DNA from: Petrosia ficiformis
Lineage: Eukaryota > Porifera > Demospongiae > Haplosclerida > Petrosiidae
Assembly (NCBI GenBank): GCA_947044365.1
Contig: OX345643.1
Coordinates: forward strand, 2,816,501-2,880,500
DNA: 64,000 nucleotides
Reading direction: 5' to 3'
The notes under the pieces are model-generated. The model was not told where the DNA came from and ran no database searches. It saw only the letters and a program-made list of their open reading frames with translations. Shown piece by piece: positions 24,149 to 36,000 of this stretch (positions within the stretch are counted from its first letter, which is position 1; each line of letters starts with the position of its first letter). Made by a program: the position numbers and the translations under genes.

Positions 24149-25278
24149 AAGGATCTGCTTTAGTTAATAACTGATACAATTAAATATTAAAGTTGTGAAA
24201 TATTTTTGTAAGTGACTCTATGTAGCTTGGAACAGCTACTATATATAATTAGGATACTTTTATTATAATAATTAGTATATGTAATAGACTGTAGTTTATT
24301 ATAGTTGTTATATATGTGAATAGATTCAATTTTATTTTTCCAAGCACTACAATCAATGTATTATGATGTTTTGTCCAAGATGCTATCCCTTGACTTGCTT
24401 ATATATTGTGCATGATTGGAATACTTTACGATGGATGGTGAGTGAAGAGGTTGAAAAACTGAGCAGCTAGTTAACTGTTACAAAATATTTCATTTGTGTT
24501 TTATACTCTAAAAGTTGAAGTATTGTTTTAAAGCAAATCACCATGGATACTATCCTTTATGGAATTATAATTCAGGGCATTGGAGTGATTCTGGATTTAA
24601 ACTTCATAATACGAACATGCCAGGGTTGGATTTTGTAACTGCCCTTTTTAGTAGACAGAATATAGAAATGACTTGGTATATGTGGTTATGTAATGCCACA
24701 ATTCCATTGAAATTGACATGGAATTGTAACATTGCCCAGAATCCAAAACAATATAATGAAGTTTTTGGTATGTTCAAAATTTAGCAAAATGCTCAAGGCT
24801 TGACTTAGTGACTGCTAGTAACAGCATGCTTATATCTCACATAGAAACATGCAATGCATTGTAAGTTTCCTCACAGTTTTCCTCTTATTTTTCATAGTGG
24901 TATAATATTACTATCCTGAGTACAATTGTTATTCTTATTATAACAGGGGCATTGGAATTGTTATTTTAAATAGGAATCATTCAATTCCCATTCTCTGCTG
25001 GACCTCATTTGAAGTTCAAATATTCAGGAAATTTGGTAGAACACAACACACTGATACAACAGATTACTACTAATGTCACAATCATGGTTGCATGAATATA
25101 TAATTATGATATATAATATCTACAAAATTTAAATTTTGCAGCTATCATGTAAGTAACTTATAGTTATATAATATTTAAACATTTGCTAGTATACGTTTGA
25201 ACTTTATGGAGTTTTGGGTCTGGCAAAAGCCTATACATCGTCTTGTACCATGAAACCAAATATCATGATTAACTACAT
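24149..25278. other. Region after gene 1, no gene seen
   Basis: AT-rich sequence between the gene 1 stop and the transposon at 25287. An 89-codon ORF at 24515-24784 has no domain I recognise and no splice partner, so I do not call it a gene. The 3' UTR of gene 1 must start here. The AATAAA at 24144-24149 overlaps the stop codon and is probably too early to serve as the poly(A) signal. Confidence 0.55.
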
Positions 25279-25576
25279 TATATGATCAGTGGCGTAGCCA
25301 GACCTTAACAGATTAACCGCCAACGTCACCTCAAAGCGACGATTCCGTTACGCCTACTTTAAACGATCATAACTCGCTAAGAAAGGCAAGCCTGGAGCTG
25401 AGAATTTCGCTATACAAAGACTGATTCCTGCTCTCCAACTTTCATGTACTGAGTAACGGGTACCGGTGTTTCCATAACAAAAAAACGGAGAAAATCCACG
25501 TGGAAGATATATAGTCACATGTAATAGTAATAACAATAATTAGTAAATCTATATAGGCTGTGTATATTCTTTCATA

Positions 25577-27667
25577 ATGGTATCTGGAAGTAAAACTTTC
25601 TCTGTTCACCAAGTCTATGATATTCTGGATAGTTCTGAAGATTTTGATGATGAACCTATAATGGATGGAAGTGATGACGAATTTGAAGACATTTCAAATC
25701 CAATAGAGCAATCAGATAGTTCAATATTCACCCGTACACCATCCCCTCCACCTTTACCTTCACCTATTTCTAATTCCAACCCTCAGAATTCACCAGTAAT
25801 TACCCATACACCATCACCTCCATCGTTTTCACCTATTTCTACTCCCAATCTTCAACAGTCAACTGTCTCACAATTGCAGTCAACACCATCATCAATACCA
25901 CAAGTAAGTACATCACCTCAACCATTTTCACCTATTTCTACTCCCAATTTTCAACAGTCAACTGTCTCACAATTGCACTCAACACCATCATCAATACCAC
26001 AAGTAAGTACATCACAAGTATCAACATCTTCAGTGTCTCAACAAACACCAGTAATGTGGTCATCTGTGTTAGATCCAGTGACTATTTTACCTTTCATAGG
26101 CAATGTAGGCCCAACCTTTACATTATCTGCATCGCCAATAGATATATTTACACATTTTGTTAGTGAGGAACTCATGGCTAAAATTGTCAACCAATCAAAT
26201 TTATATGCCAGTCAGGTTATGACTACAAAACAATATGAAGAATGGAATAAAATTTCAATACAGGATTTAAAAGCCTACTTTGGTTTTTACATCTTGATGT
26301 CACTAAACCACTTACCAGCAATAGAAGACTATTGGAAATTAGATCCATGTTTTCACTATCATCCAGTTGCTGATCATATTAGTCGATCCCGATTTAGAGA
26401 AATAACTAAATTTCTTCACTGTTGATAACACTCAGCTACCTAAAAGGGGAGAAACTAACTATGACCGTTTAGGTAAAGTACGCCAAATCATGACATACTT
26501 TTCAAAGAAATTCTTAGAAAAATATGAACCTAATTGCAAGCAAGCTATTGACGAGGCTATGATACCTTTTCAAGGCAGATCATCAATTAAACAATATATG
26601 CCGATGAAGCCAGTTAAATGTGGTTTTAAAGTGTGGGTACGAGCGGATAGTCATAATGGCTATTTTTCAGAATTTTCAGTTTATGAAGGTCGTTCTGAAT
26701 CAGCTCTTACATTACAGGATACATTGGGAGCCAGGGTTGTAAAATCTTTGAATAAAAATATTGTTGGAAAATATCATCATCTGTTTATTGACAATTTCTT
26801 TACCTCACCTTCACTCATTGATGATCTGTTGAAAGATAAGATCTATGTCTGTGGTACTGTTCGTATTAACAGGAGTGGATGGCCTGTAGAATTTAAAAAC
26901 AAAAGCAAAAAACACATCAAAAATAAATTACAGCTAAAAAAGAGGTAAACAATAAACAATCAGTTTATTATTAGTAAAATTTTAATTAGTTTACAATTAC
27001 ATTATATATATAATATTGTTGTAATAGTCTTACTTTATACTATTACAGAGGTGATGCTACTTTCCGTCAAAGGGGGAATATCCATGCTGTCATGTGGTTG
27101 GACAATCAACCAGTAACAGTCTTGTCGTCAAACTGCCAGCCCAAAGTAACTGTTCAACGAAAACAGAAAGATGGTACTCGTGTTGAAATAGATTGTCCAA
27201 CAGCTATTGTTTCATACAGTAAATTCATGGCTGGAGTCGATCAAGGTGATCAATTGCGGCAGTACTACCATGTCAGGTCAAAAAGCCGTAAAATGTACAA
27301 ATACATTTTTTGGTTCATGTTTGATGTGTCCATTACAAATTCATTCATTTTATATCGTCACTTTTTGCCTCATGTAAACAAACCACATGATGTTAAAACT
27401 TTTCGATTGGAACTGGCTAAACAGCTCATTGGAGATTACAACAGCAGGAAAATCCGTGGACGTCCATCTCATTTACATGGTACAGATCCGAAACGTATCT
27501 CATTGAGGCATTTCCCTAATAATTTATACCTGGGCCTGAAAAAAAAGAATCGGCGCGCTTTGCCCGCAGAAAAAGTTTTTACTAATTATTTATTCGTGAT
27601 GGGCGTGTCGATTAATAATAAGGACATGAATAACGCAACCAAGAAGTTAATAAACGGACAGTTCTAG
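25577..27667 (+). pseudogene. piggyBac-type transposase, one frameshift and one predicted intron
   Basis: ORF 25577-26425 encodes an acidic N-terminus (DSSEDFDDEPIMDGSDDEF), a Pro/Ser/Thr-rich linker and the start of the DDE domain (SRSRFREITKFLHC). The frame shifts by one base near 26421 and continues to 26944. A GT-AG intron (26945-27048) then leads to 27049-27667. The catalytic aspartates are all visible: IDEAMIPFQGR (26550), LFIDNFFTSP (26790), and the pair in GVDQGDQL (27239 and 27248). The usual Cys-rich C-terminal finger is not seen. Only the frameshift argues against activity. Confidence 0.85.
25826..26011 (+). repeat. 99-bp internal tandem repeat in the transposase linker
   Basis: Two copies (from 25826 and 25925) with a 33-codon period encode PISTPN, QQSTVSQL and STPSSIPQVSTS in each unit. 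It is low-complexity linker, in frame. Confidence 0.85.
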
Positions 27668-27773
27668 TTATACTGCGATACCGCCAAGAACTTGTACATG
27701 CAACTGTTAAAATCATCTTTGGTGGTCCTGATATCATTACTTTCCAGTTTCATCACTATGCTGCAGCCAAGTG

Positions 27774-27822
27774 TCGCGTAGCCAGCCCCTCCCACTCTAC
27801 GAGGGGCTAGCTGGCTACGCGA
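27774..27822. repeat. 49-bp hairpin within the transposon
   Basis: Left arm tcgcgtagccagcccct (27774-27790) pairs with right arm aggggctagctggctacgcga (27802-27822) apart from a four-base bulge. The arm contains the element's own GCGTAGCCAG terminal motif. Confidence 0.8.
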
Positions 27823-28207
27823 GACTAGCTGTAGCCTTTGTCGCTTAGAAGCAGAAGAATCTAACTGATTCACATCTAAACAGTCCGCTGTCTACCTTTA
27901 CTTTGCTTCTGAAAGGCCATCACAAATAAACAAACTTGACGGAATATATATAATTGTTATTAATAATTAAAACTCGAATTGAATTCTGGTGTAGCTACGC
28001 CACTGTATATGATTAACTACATGGTTATAAAAACCACAGTGATGTTTCTGTTTCTGTTTGATTTAACCTTTAATTATATCTTTTCTGTTCTTTCTTGTGT
28101 ATGTCATTTTTCAATCCTTTACTTGAGTCACAGTACTATACACTATATTATAATTACATTTCTAGCCTGTTACTTTGTTGTTGCTATGTGTTATATTTCA
28201 ACTATAA

Positions 28208-28235
28208 GGAAGTTATAAACCGGTTTATAACTTCC
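28208..28235. repeat. 28-bp perfect palindrome
   Basis: The sequence centred on aaacCGgttt, with arms starting ggaagttataaac, is its own reverse complement over all 28 bases. The ggaagttataaac motif recurs near 6671 and, inverted, near 28500, so it is probably the end of a repeat. Confidence 0.9.
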
Positions 28236-28651
28236 CAGTTTCGCAGACGCTGTAACCAAGGTAATAGTATAGCGCATGCGTAAATTAGAAAATTGTGTGG
28301 GCGGGGCGTTGCAGATACAACTGTTCTTAGCTCGATAACTCTTGCATTTTACAAGATTCAAGATTGTAATTTCTTTTACTGGTGAGTTGAAGTGTTAAGA
28401 AAGCTACAGATGTGAAATTCATGCTTCGTTAGTTGCAGAAGAACAGCAAGGCGAATGTATGAAACGTCCCGGGCTACGCCCACACTCTGGCTAAGCTTCA
28501 TAACTTCCGTATTTTTAACAGTACAGACTTTTAACTTGTTTGAATGTATAGAAGAACTTCTAAGAACGCCATACATATCAACATTATCCTTCGTTAGTTG
28601 TTGGAAGGTAGCAAGGCGAGTGTTTGAATTGAAGTGGGTGGCTAGAAAACA

Positions 28652-28765
28652 GTTATAAAATGCGCGTGCGGTTTATAACAGAATTCTAAGCCCGCGCACT
28701 CGGGCGTGCCGCCCTCGTTGCTAGGGCTTAGAATTCTGTTATAAACCGCACGCGCATTTTATAAC
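28652..28765. repeat. Foldback element with 42-bp perfect arms
   Basis: Arm 28652-28693 (starting gttataaaatgcgcgtgcgg) is the exact reverse complement of 28724-28765. The 30-bp loop is GC-rich (cgcgcactcgggcgtgccgc). No coding content. It lies between the transposon and the gene 2 stop. Confidence 0.92.
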
Positions 28766-29329
28766 TATAACATAAAGTCATCACATCATAATTTTGAGGT
28801 CATTGTGTATGTGAACAGACTTTACTAAATATACATCAGCCATTGATTTTGATGATAATTTATTAATATTGTTTGGGAAATCTCATAACCAGAAAGCTCT
28901 ATCATTAGATAAATGTGTTTCATACATCATCACTACTAAAAAGTTGCCACAAAATGTAGTGAATACAGGTTGTAGATACTTGTTTTGTTTAGGAAATGCA
29001 ACAAAATACTGATATTATAATTATATATACATAATTTCTTTACCCTTTGAGCTCAAGGTTGCTACCTCCAAATTCACTAAATGTTTTACCCACAATAAAT
29101 AGTTACCTATTATATCTAAAGAAGAGCTATTGAATTGAGAAAATGTAAAGTATTAATTAATTCTACTACTTCAACAAGAACAGAATAATTTACAAGTAAC
29201 TCAAAGAAATCTTACTACAAATGTTTTACAGTTGGATTTTCACAAAATGCTACAAATCACTACATAATAGTATTGTCATTATTAGTTTTAATTATTAAAA
29301 AGTTGAAGTGTATCTCAATATCCCATTCA
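28766..29329. other. Region downstream of the gene 2 stop, no gene seen
   Basis: Probable 3' UTR of gene 2 plus spacer. A stretch at about 28772-28822 matches, in reverse complement, 59653-59705 in a gene 2 intron (aagtcatcacatc, gaggtcattgtg), so part is dispersed repeat. Confidence 0.5.
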
Positions 29330-32300
29330 TTAATTTTGCTGATAGAAGACAACAGCTTTCCATGTTGCCACAGCTTGACTGACAGTTATAGATACTGGAA
29401 ATGTTTTGGCTATATCAGGATGCAAAGAATCCAGACCATTCTGATCAAGATGTGCCTCCAGTGTATCAAGGAGTCTGCAAAAAAGTAAACTTGGTCACAT
29501 AGAGCTAGAGTTGTGGTCTAGACACACCATCTAATGTATACACATAAAAACTCCACAGCATATGTCATACATAATGTGTCACACTACTTATTCATGGTAA
29601 GACCTATTTCTTATACATTATGAATTGTAATGTAGTCACTTACGGCCAATCTTTATTCTGAGGGTCGAAATGTCTGACAGTAGTCTCAATAAATTCATAA
29701 AGAAGATTTAAGAACAGCGATAGATCAATACCTCGAAGAAAGCTGTTCAGTTCTCCTATCTGATCTTCACCTCCTTCATCTTTGGTTTGGAGTGGTTGAA
29801 GAAAGATTTTATTAAGTGAGTCAAATGGCTCCTGTTGAGAATTGAAAGACAAATCAATATCAGTTAGTATTGATGAACAGATGTGCAATCAACTCACCTG
29901 CTTAGCTAATGTCAAGTTCCGTGACATTTGTACAGATAAGGTTTCCCAAAGAGACAAAATATGTCCAAGATGACAATACTCCAAAGCCTGTGAGGAATGC
30001 ACATGATAAATAATTTTTACATCTGCAGGAACACATTTATTAAATGAATAAAAGAATAAACAGTTGAAAATTTAACATTACTAGTAACTGTTTCTGAACA
30101 ATTCACACAAATAAATAGACACAGATTAAGATTATAACTAACCTTTTTGCTTTTAAACCGGTCTTCCATTTTTAGAGCTCTCTTAACATACTTTCTCAAC
30201 TCAATATTTGCATCTCCTCCACCAGAGGACAAGAAACCAATAATGATCTCAACATCATCTAAACAATCTCTGAGATCCTGTGGAGTACGCAACTCATTAT
30301 TGATATCCTTCTGCTCTCGATCACTTAGTTTCACCTGTAATATAATTATATAGAACAACATAAATAAAGATATATTTCAGAACTAAAAACGTAATAATTT
30401 TCTCGTTTTCTTTCCCAATTTCTCTCCCATTTCCTTTTTTTAATTGTTAATAGTGACAGTCTTTTATCCTTCTATTCATTACAACTTGCCTGTGGTTTAA
30501 CTTTCTTTCTGATGTTAGCAAAAGTCATAGCAGAATAAACATCTTTCCTGTATAACACTTGAGGGATCTCTAACTGAATCAAAGGTTTCCCATGAATGAA
30601 CCTATCTACTAGGTGCTTCTCTAATGCAGGATAGTCATAGGTCACATCTTGACCTTTGCCATGACGTAGAGAGTAATGACAATGAGAGAGAACAATGGAT
30701 AAAAGATGATGTTCATAATCTAAGAGGTGACATTGTTGAATATGACTAACAGGAATCTTGTGTTTACGCCACCTATAAAATGGAGTGATTAATGTACCAC
30801 ATGCACAGCATAGATGTGGAAGACTACAAAAACAAGTTTCTACATCCACTAAATATACCTTCATAACAGTTGAAATTGTTGAATCATTCTTCATACTTAT
30901 AATAATTATCAGATGGCAGTATATCATAAACTCAACAACAAAATTATCAAAAATAGACAACTATAGAAATACTCTTACTCTGTATTTCGCTTTTTCTTCA
31001 ATTCTGAGCGACATGTTTCTATAAACTCGTTATGAGCTCCAACCAGTAAATCCACAAGAGCTACTGTACATACCCCTGGACCAGTGAGAGTTGGAATGAG
31101 ATATGATAGAGGGAGAGAGTCATCCCAGATTATTTTCTGAACATATTCAGGAGGTATACGAACTCGAGCTACAGAGGTAAAATAATACCTTTCCATTTTG
31201 TTAGTCTTAACTATATATAGTGTCTTGTGGTTGTGAATCTCATATTGTATCTAGTGGATTGTACATGCTAACATTAAACTAAAAATATACTAGTGTTAGT
31301 AGTGTGTCTGATAATTATCAAATGTCAGATTGTGCTATTTGTAGAATTTCATGTATTGTGAAATATTACTTACCATATTCAGGTAGTTTTTCTTTCACTA
31401 AAGTCCATGCAGTTTTGACACAATGCAATTTCTTACGGAATAGTCTCTTCTTGTGTTCTGCATGATAGAAAATTGATCAGCCCCACTTTACGTATACTCA
31501 TAAAATCAAATACCTATCTTGAGTCCTCTTACAAAATCCCCTACAGTGATCTGAGCAGCCTCTGTTTTGTCTAATCTCCTGTGATATAGATCATGCAATT
31601 GTTGCTGGAGTTGTACAATACCAGGAATATACTGTGTGGCACGTAAAATAGGCTCCTGATGAAGAGATAATTAATGTAAATAAAAATGAATTTCGATATA
31701 TAGTTCTCATAAGAAAGAAATTACAAGTTTCTCTTTTGAAACATGTTAACTTTTCAGTCTTCTTTAGTTTCACACTTCAGATAGTGTACTTTTCATACCT
31801 TTTTTAAGAATTCGTTTAGAATAGGATATTTCTGTGTACTCAGTGTTTGGGAGAGATGATCTAATGTAATTCTTGATCTGTAGCTCCAAAGATGAGGTAG
31901 GATTGTATTTGGACTGACAGATACTTTCTCATATACCATGTAAAAAAGACGATCTCGATCTAAGTCCGTATGTGTAAATAATATTCTTCATATAGTTATA
32001 AAGATGCTGTGCTAACCTTTTTTTTTGTCATTTAGAAGCTGCTGTGTGGCTTCATGTAATGACTTGTCCAATTGCTGGATGTTAAAAAAATAAATATTCA
32101 TAATATAATTATAATCATAATAAAGTGTGGAATTCCTCTTACAACGAGTATGGGTTGTACATATGTATCATTAACACATTTTTCCCATTTCTCTCTGGCT
32201 TCTTTGGTAAGAAGTGTTGAACATGTATCCATTCCACTTGCTAAGGAATAGACATTATATTAAATAATGCAAACACTTCACTTTTTACTCACATTGTACT

Positions 32301-32625
32301 GGATTCTTCATCACCACATCTCTAAGAACTAAGTGTAATAGGAGGCATGCTTCATCTTTGCTTTTCCCTGTGGCACAACTCAAAATATTTATATCATGTT
32401 CTAGGTGTTGCCAAAAAAACTTGGACATTTCTCTTGGTCGAACTTGTGAGTAGATTAAATCCAGTAGACCTTCAGTTGCAGTCTACAGTATGAATGAGGT
32501 AGTCAAATTTGTATAAGATTAACAAGCATGGGAACATGGATGGATAGATAGATGGATGGATAACAACAAATAGAAGAATGGATAAATGGAAAAATGAAGT
32601 GTTGGATGGATATACATCTAGACAG

Positions 32626-32660
<35 letters not shown>

Positions 32661-33036
32661 ATAGTTAACAGAAACATCAAAGAGCCGACGGGGCGTATAT
32701 ATGGCATATATCCCCGACCACAGGGCAGTTATACAACCGCAGGGAAGTTATACAACCACATCAAAGTTCGTTCACGAGTACAGCAGGGATATATGCCATA
32801 TATCATCCCTGGTATGACGTCGTGCACATGCGCAGTCGATCTACAGAGAATGAAGGCTATGTCGACAAGTAAACACACAAAAGAAGCTCTCTTTGTCTCT
32901 TAAAAAAAGAACCAATAGATGGGTGAATATAAGACCCTCGCACCTCGATATTAGCCTTCGGCTTCGCCTCGGGCCAATATCTCGGTGCTCGGGTCTTATA
33001 TTCGCCATATATCCCTCGAAGCCATGGTATATATAT

Positions 33037-33088
<52 letters not shown>

Positions 33089-36000
33089 CTGTACCTCATT
33101 ATTACAAGAGGTCCAAACAAGTGAACAGTGTATTAAAGCTCTAATTATAGCACATGCTGCAGGAGAGAGAGTCCTTTCAGGTGTGGGGAGTGCCTCACGT
33201 TGGCTATGTTCTCCTAAACAATAACCTGTCTGAGTAGTATCATTTCTAAAAGATAGCAAAGACATACATATACACTATGGCATGCTTTTTTAGATTACTA
33301 ATCCATGCACTATGTATATCAACTCACGTTCTTGCTACACGGTTACTTGGATTTAATGTATGGTTCTGTCCTCCAATTGTTGAACCACACTTACGACAGT
33401 TATACTCTTGCATCGGCTGTCCACACTATTGACATTAAAGAATTAGACAAAAGCTAGCATAAATCATATAATAACTCACTTCAGATACAAAGTATGGATG
33501 ACCACGAGGACATTCTGTAAAACAAAATAATGATTGAAAATTGGGAAGTGAGCATAGAGCTCAAAAATATTTATAATTGTAATTATGCACATTCAAACTA
33601 CCATAAAATTGTCCTCTTCCCATAGCTTGTCTCACTTCAGGCAGTGAGTCATCTGGCATAGTGGGTAAGTATGCTCTCTGAAATAAAGTATAATTACTCC
33701 GTTGTATAATACATTAACAATATATAGTAACTACCTTCAGATCACCTGGAGTGTTCAGCATTTTAACAAAAGGTTGTAGAATCTGCAGAGCACTTTTACT
33801 ATTGAAAACAATTGCAGCATGTACAATAACATCAGCCAGGATCCTGTTCTGAGGATTCTGTCTTGGGGTTGGTAACATGGGTTCCAGATTTTCACAGTGT
33901 GTGTTTTGAATTAGAGACTGAGCAGCCCACATTAGCTAAATGAAAAGAAAATTGAACTATGAATAGGTGTATGGAATATACATACCTCTCTGTTTAGAAA
34001 ACTACATTTCTTTGTGAATTTATCAATCATGGTTTTAGCTTCATCCTAACGGAAGTAATACTATATCTAACATTACCTTCTTATGTGAATTCAGATTGAC
34101 AAGAGTCATTATATAGCTTACATTCACCATCTTAACTTCATCTACATGAACATGACTCAATGTGACAACTTGATACAATGCTAGCATATAAGGGACTGCT
34201 TCTTTAGTAGTTAATTTCTGTGTTGAAAAAAAGATAAGTGATACTTACTACAGCATTATAATTATCATAACATACTCCTAATGTATTTTCTACTTCCATT
34301 CCATAAACAGCATCAGTTAGTTGTGCTCGAATATTTCCATATATTGGATTATAAATAACAAATGGATCACTGGTCTCTTGTTGTTCCTGAAAGACAAGAT
34401 TAATAATTTATAATGTATTTTGTGAATGCCCATAACAAACACATGCAGACACTCAACAGTAATTTTTTGTTTGAATATTTTGTATTTACTTTGAATGTTT
34501 ACCTGTTTAGATCTTCTCAAGTGAACAGGAACAACCCATTCCATAGAATGATCAGAGATCAAATTCATCAAAAAGGTCATCCCATATCGTCTGACTATCT
34601 GTTTCACTAAAAATATACCTGGTCCTGCATCTTCAACATTGACAATCTCATCTTCACAACAACATTTTGCTGCCTCTAAAAACAGCTGTGCCTCATGACT
34701 GTAATGTCCTTTCCCTTTACCCTCAAACCGACAATGAAGAAATTCTGCAACAAAACATTTAGCAAAACGCAACTTAGCTACTCCTTCTAGATATGTAAGA
34801 TTAATATTCTCCTCTAATGAAGGGTTAGGATGTTCTCTAAGAGCATCAACTCCTTCATGTAGTAACTGCTGAGCATGTGGAATCCTTTCTTGAAGGGAAA
34901 ACTGGCTGTATTGTTTATAGATTGCATCCTATATAAATTGTAGTGTGAAAGAATTTTAATGAAGTCATAATTATATTTATTGTTTTTACCTCTAGACACT
35001 GTATACAAAGAAGACAAAGATTCTGATCATCTTTTATGATGTGTCTTGATTTTGAAATATAATCATCTAGGTATCTCTTAACATCATCAGTACTAGCAGA
35101 TAAATGTAGTATATACAATAATCAAACACTTCTTGATATGATTAGGACATTAATGATTATGATATCATTGATGTTGTTGGTAAAAAAAAAACATTTCACT
35201 TGTGAGAATAAAGGAATGAAAGAAGTTAACTTACTTGTGTTCTAATAGCAACTGTAATAAGAATGATCTGATAACTGGTACTCTATCAGTCTTGATCTTA
35301 TCAGAGTAACTGAAGTCTTTGGTTTTATCTTTGTCAGTAAATACCAAAGTAAGTAATTCATGTATGAGAGCTGGCTCAGGAGGTTTAGGCTGTCCAAAAC
35401 AGAGAGAAGATACCACTTCCATGAAGAAAGATTTACAATGCTCACGAATCTCCTGCATCACCGGTCTGTACATAGTTATAGTATACAACAAAAAATAAGA
35501 ATATAATACACACATACTTGTATTCCCTTTTCTTCTCTAGTTCTCCATCCATTACTCTTAATGTCTTCTGTACATTGTCTATTGTGCTAGCTTTAGTGAA
35601 GTCAGAATTCTTCTTCATATACTGATATAATTATTTGTCAACATGTAAATGTACAAATATACCATTTATTCTACTGAACTGACCAACATTATTCTTCGTG
35701 CATATTTCACTAAATCTTCATATTTCATTACTAAATGTTCGACAAATAACTGAATCACTTTCACAGAATGCCATGCACATCTGAAAGAAATGGTAAAATA
35801 ACAAATAACACAAGAAATCCTGCTAATAAACAACATATAGTTAACAAAACATACCCCTACCTAATTTGTTCTACCATTTCATTATCCTGACTCAATGTTA
35901 GTATGGAGTCAATCGCATTCTGGCATAACTGTATTTTAATGAGTCTTGATGGTATGTGTTTCCTAACATCTTTATCAAGAGGCAAGGTGAGATGTTGCAT

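Larger units (their letters stand above)
25287..28005 (+). mobile_element. DNA transposon with piggyBac-type transposase between the two giant genes
   Basis: Terminal inverted repeats CAGTGGCGTAGC (25287-25298) and GCTACGCCACTG (27994-28005) are perfect over 12 bp. Both are flanked by tatatgat (25279-25286 and 28006-28013). The transposase inside is piggyBac type. The flanking 8-bp repeat and CAGTGGCG ends are more typical of hAT elements; TTAA, the normal piggyBac target, occurs nearby on both sides (25269-25272, 28013-28016) but not directly at these ends. Confidence 0.75.
29330..33245 (-). other. Gene 2: C-terminal domain
   Basis: Exons 33245-33095, 32482-32293, 32240-32143, 32074-32017, 31959-31799, 31655-31514, 31457-31374, 31168-30979, 30772-30490, 30334-30143, 29987-29898, 29831-29644 and 29474-29330. 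Anchors are LVDRFIHGKPLIQLEIPQVL, IIIGFLSSGGGDANIELRKY and, at the end, VSQAVATWKAVVFYQQN before the TAA. The vertebrate protein ends with a matching VSVWKTAAVL segment. The donor of exon 30772-30490 is GC (CAG|gcaagt), not GT. Confidence 0.85.

Noticed and set aside
24515..24784. 89-codon ORF after gene 1
   Set aside because: No domain, no clear splice context, composition like the surrounding AT-rich spacer.
32857..33265. Several ORFs of 79-89 codons around the (TA)n run
   Set aside because: They consist of YIYIYI from the microsatellite and overlap a real gene 2 exon on the minus strand.
35466..35517. A hidden RING exon between the two halves of the E3 shell
   Set aside because: The intron is only 52 bp and has normal GT-AG ends; a RING needs about 40 codons.
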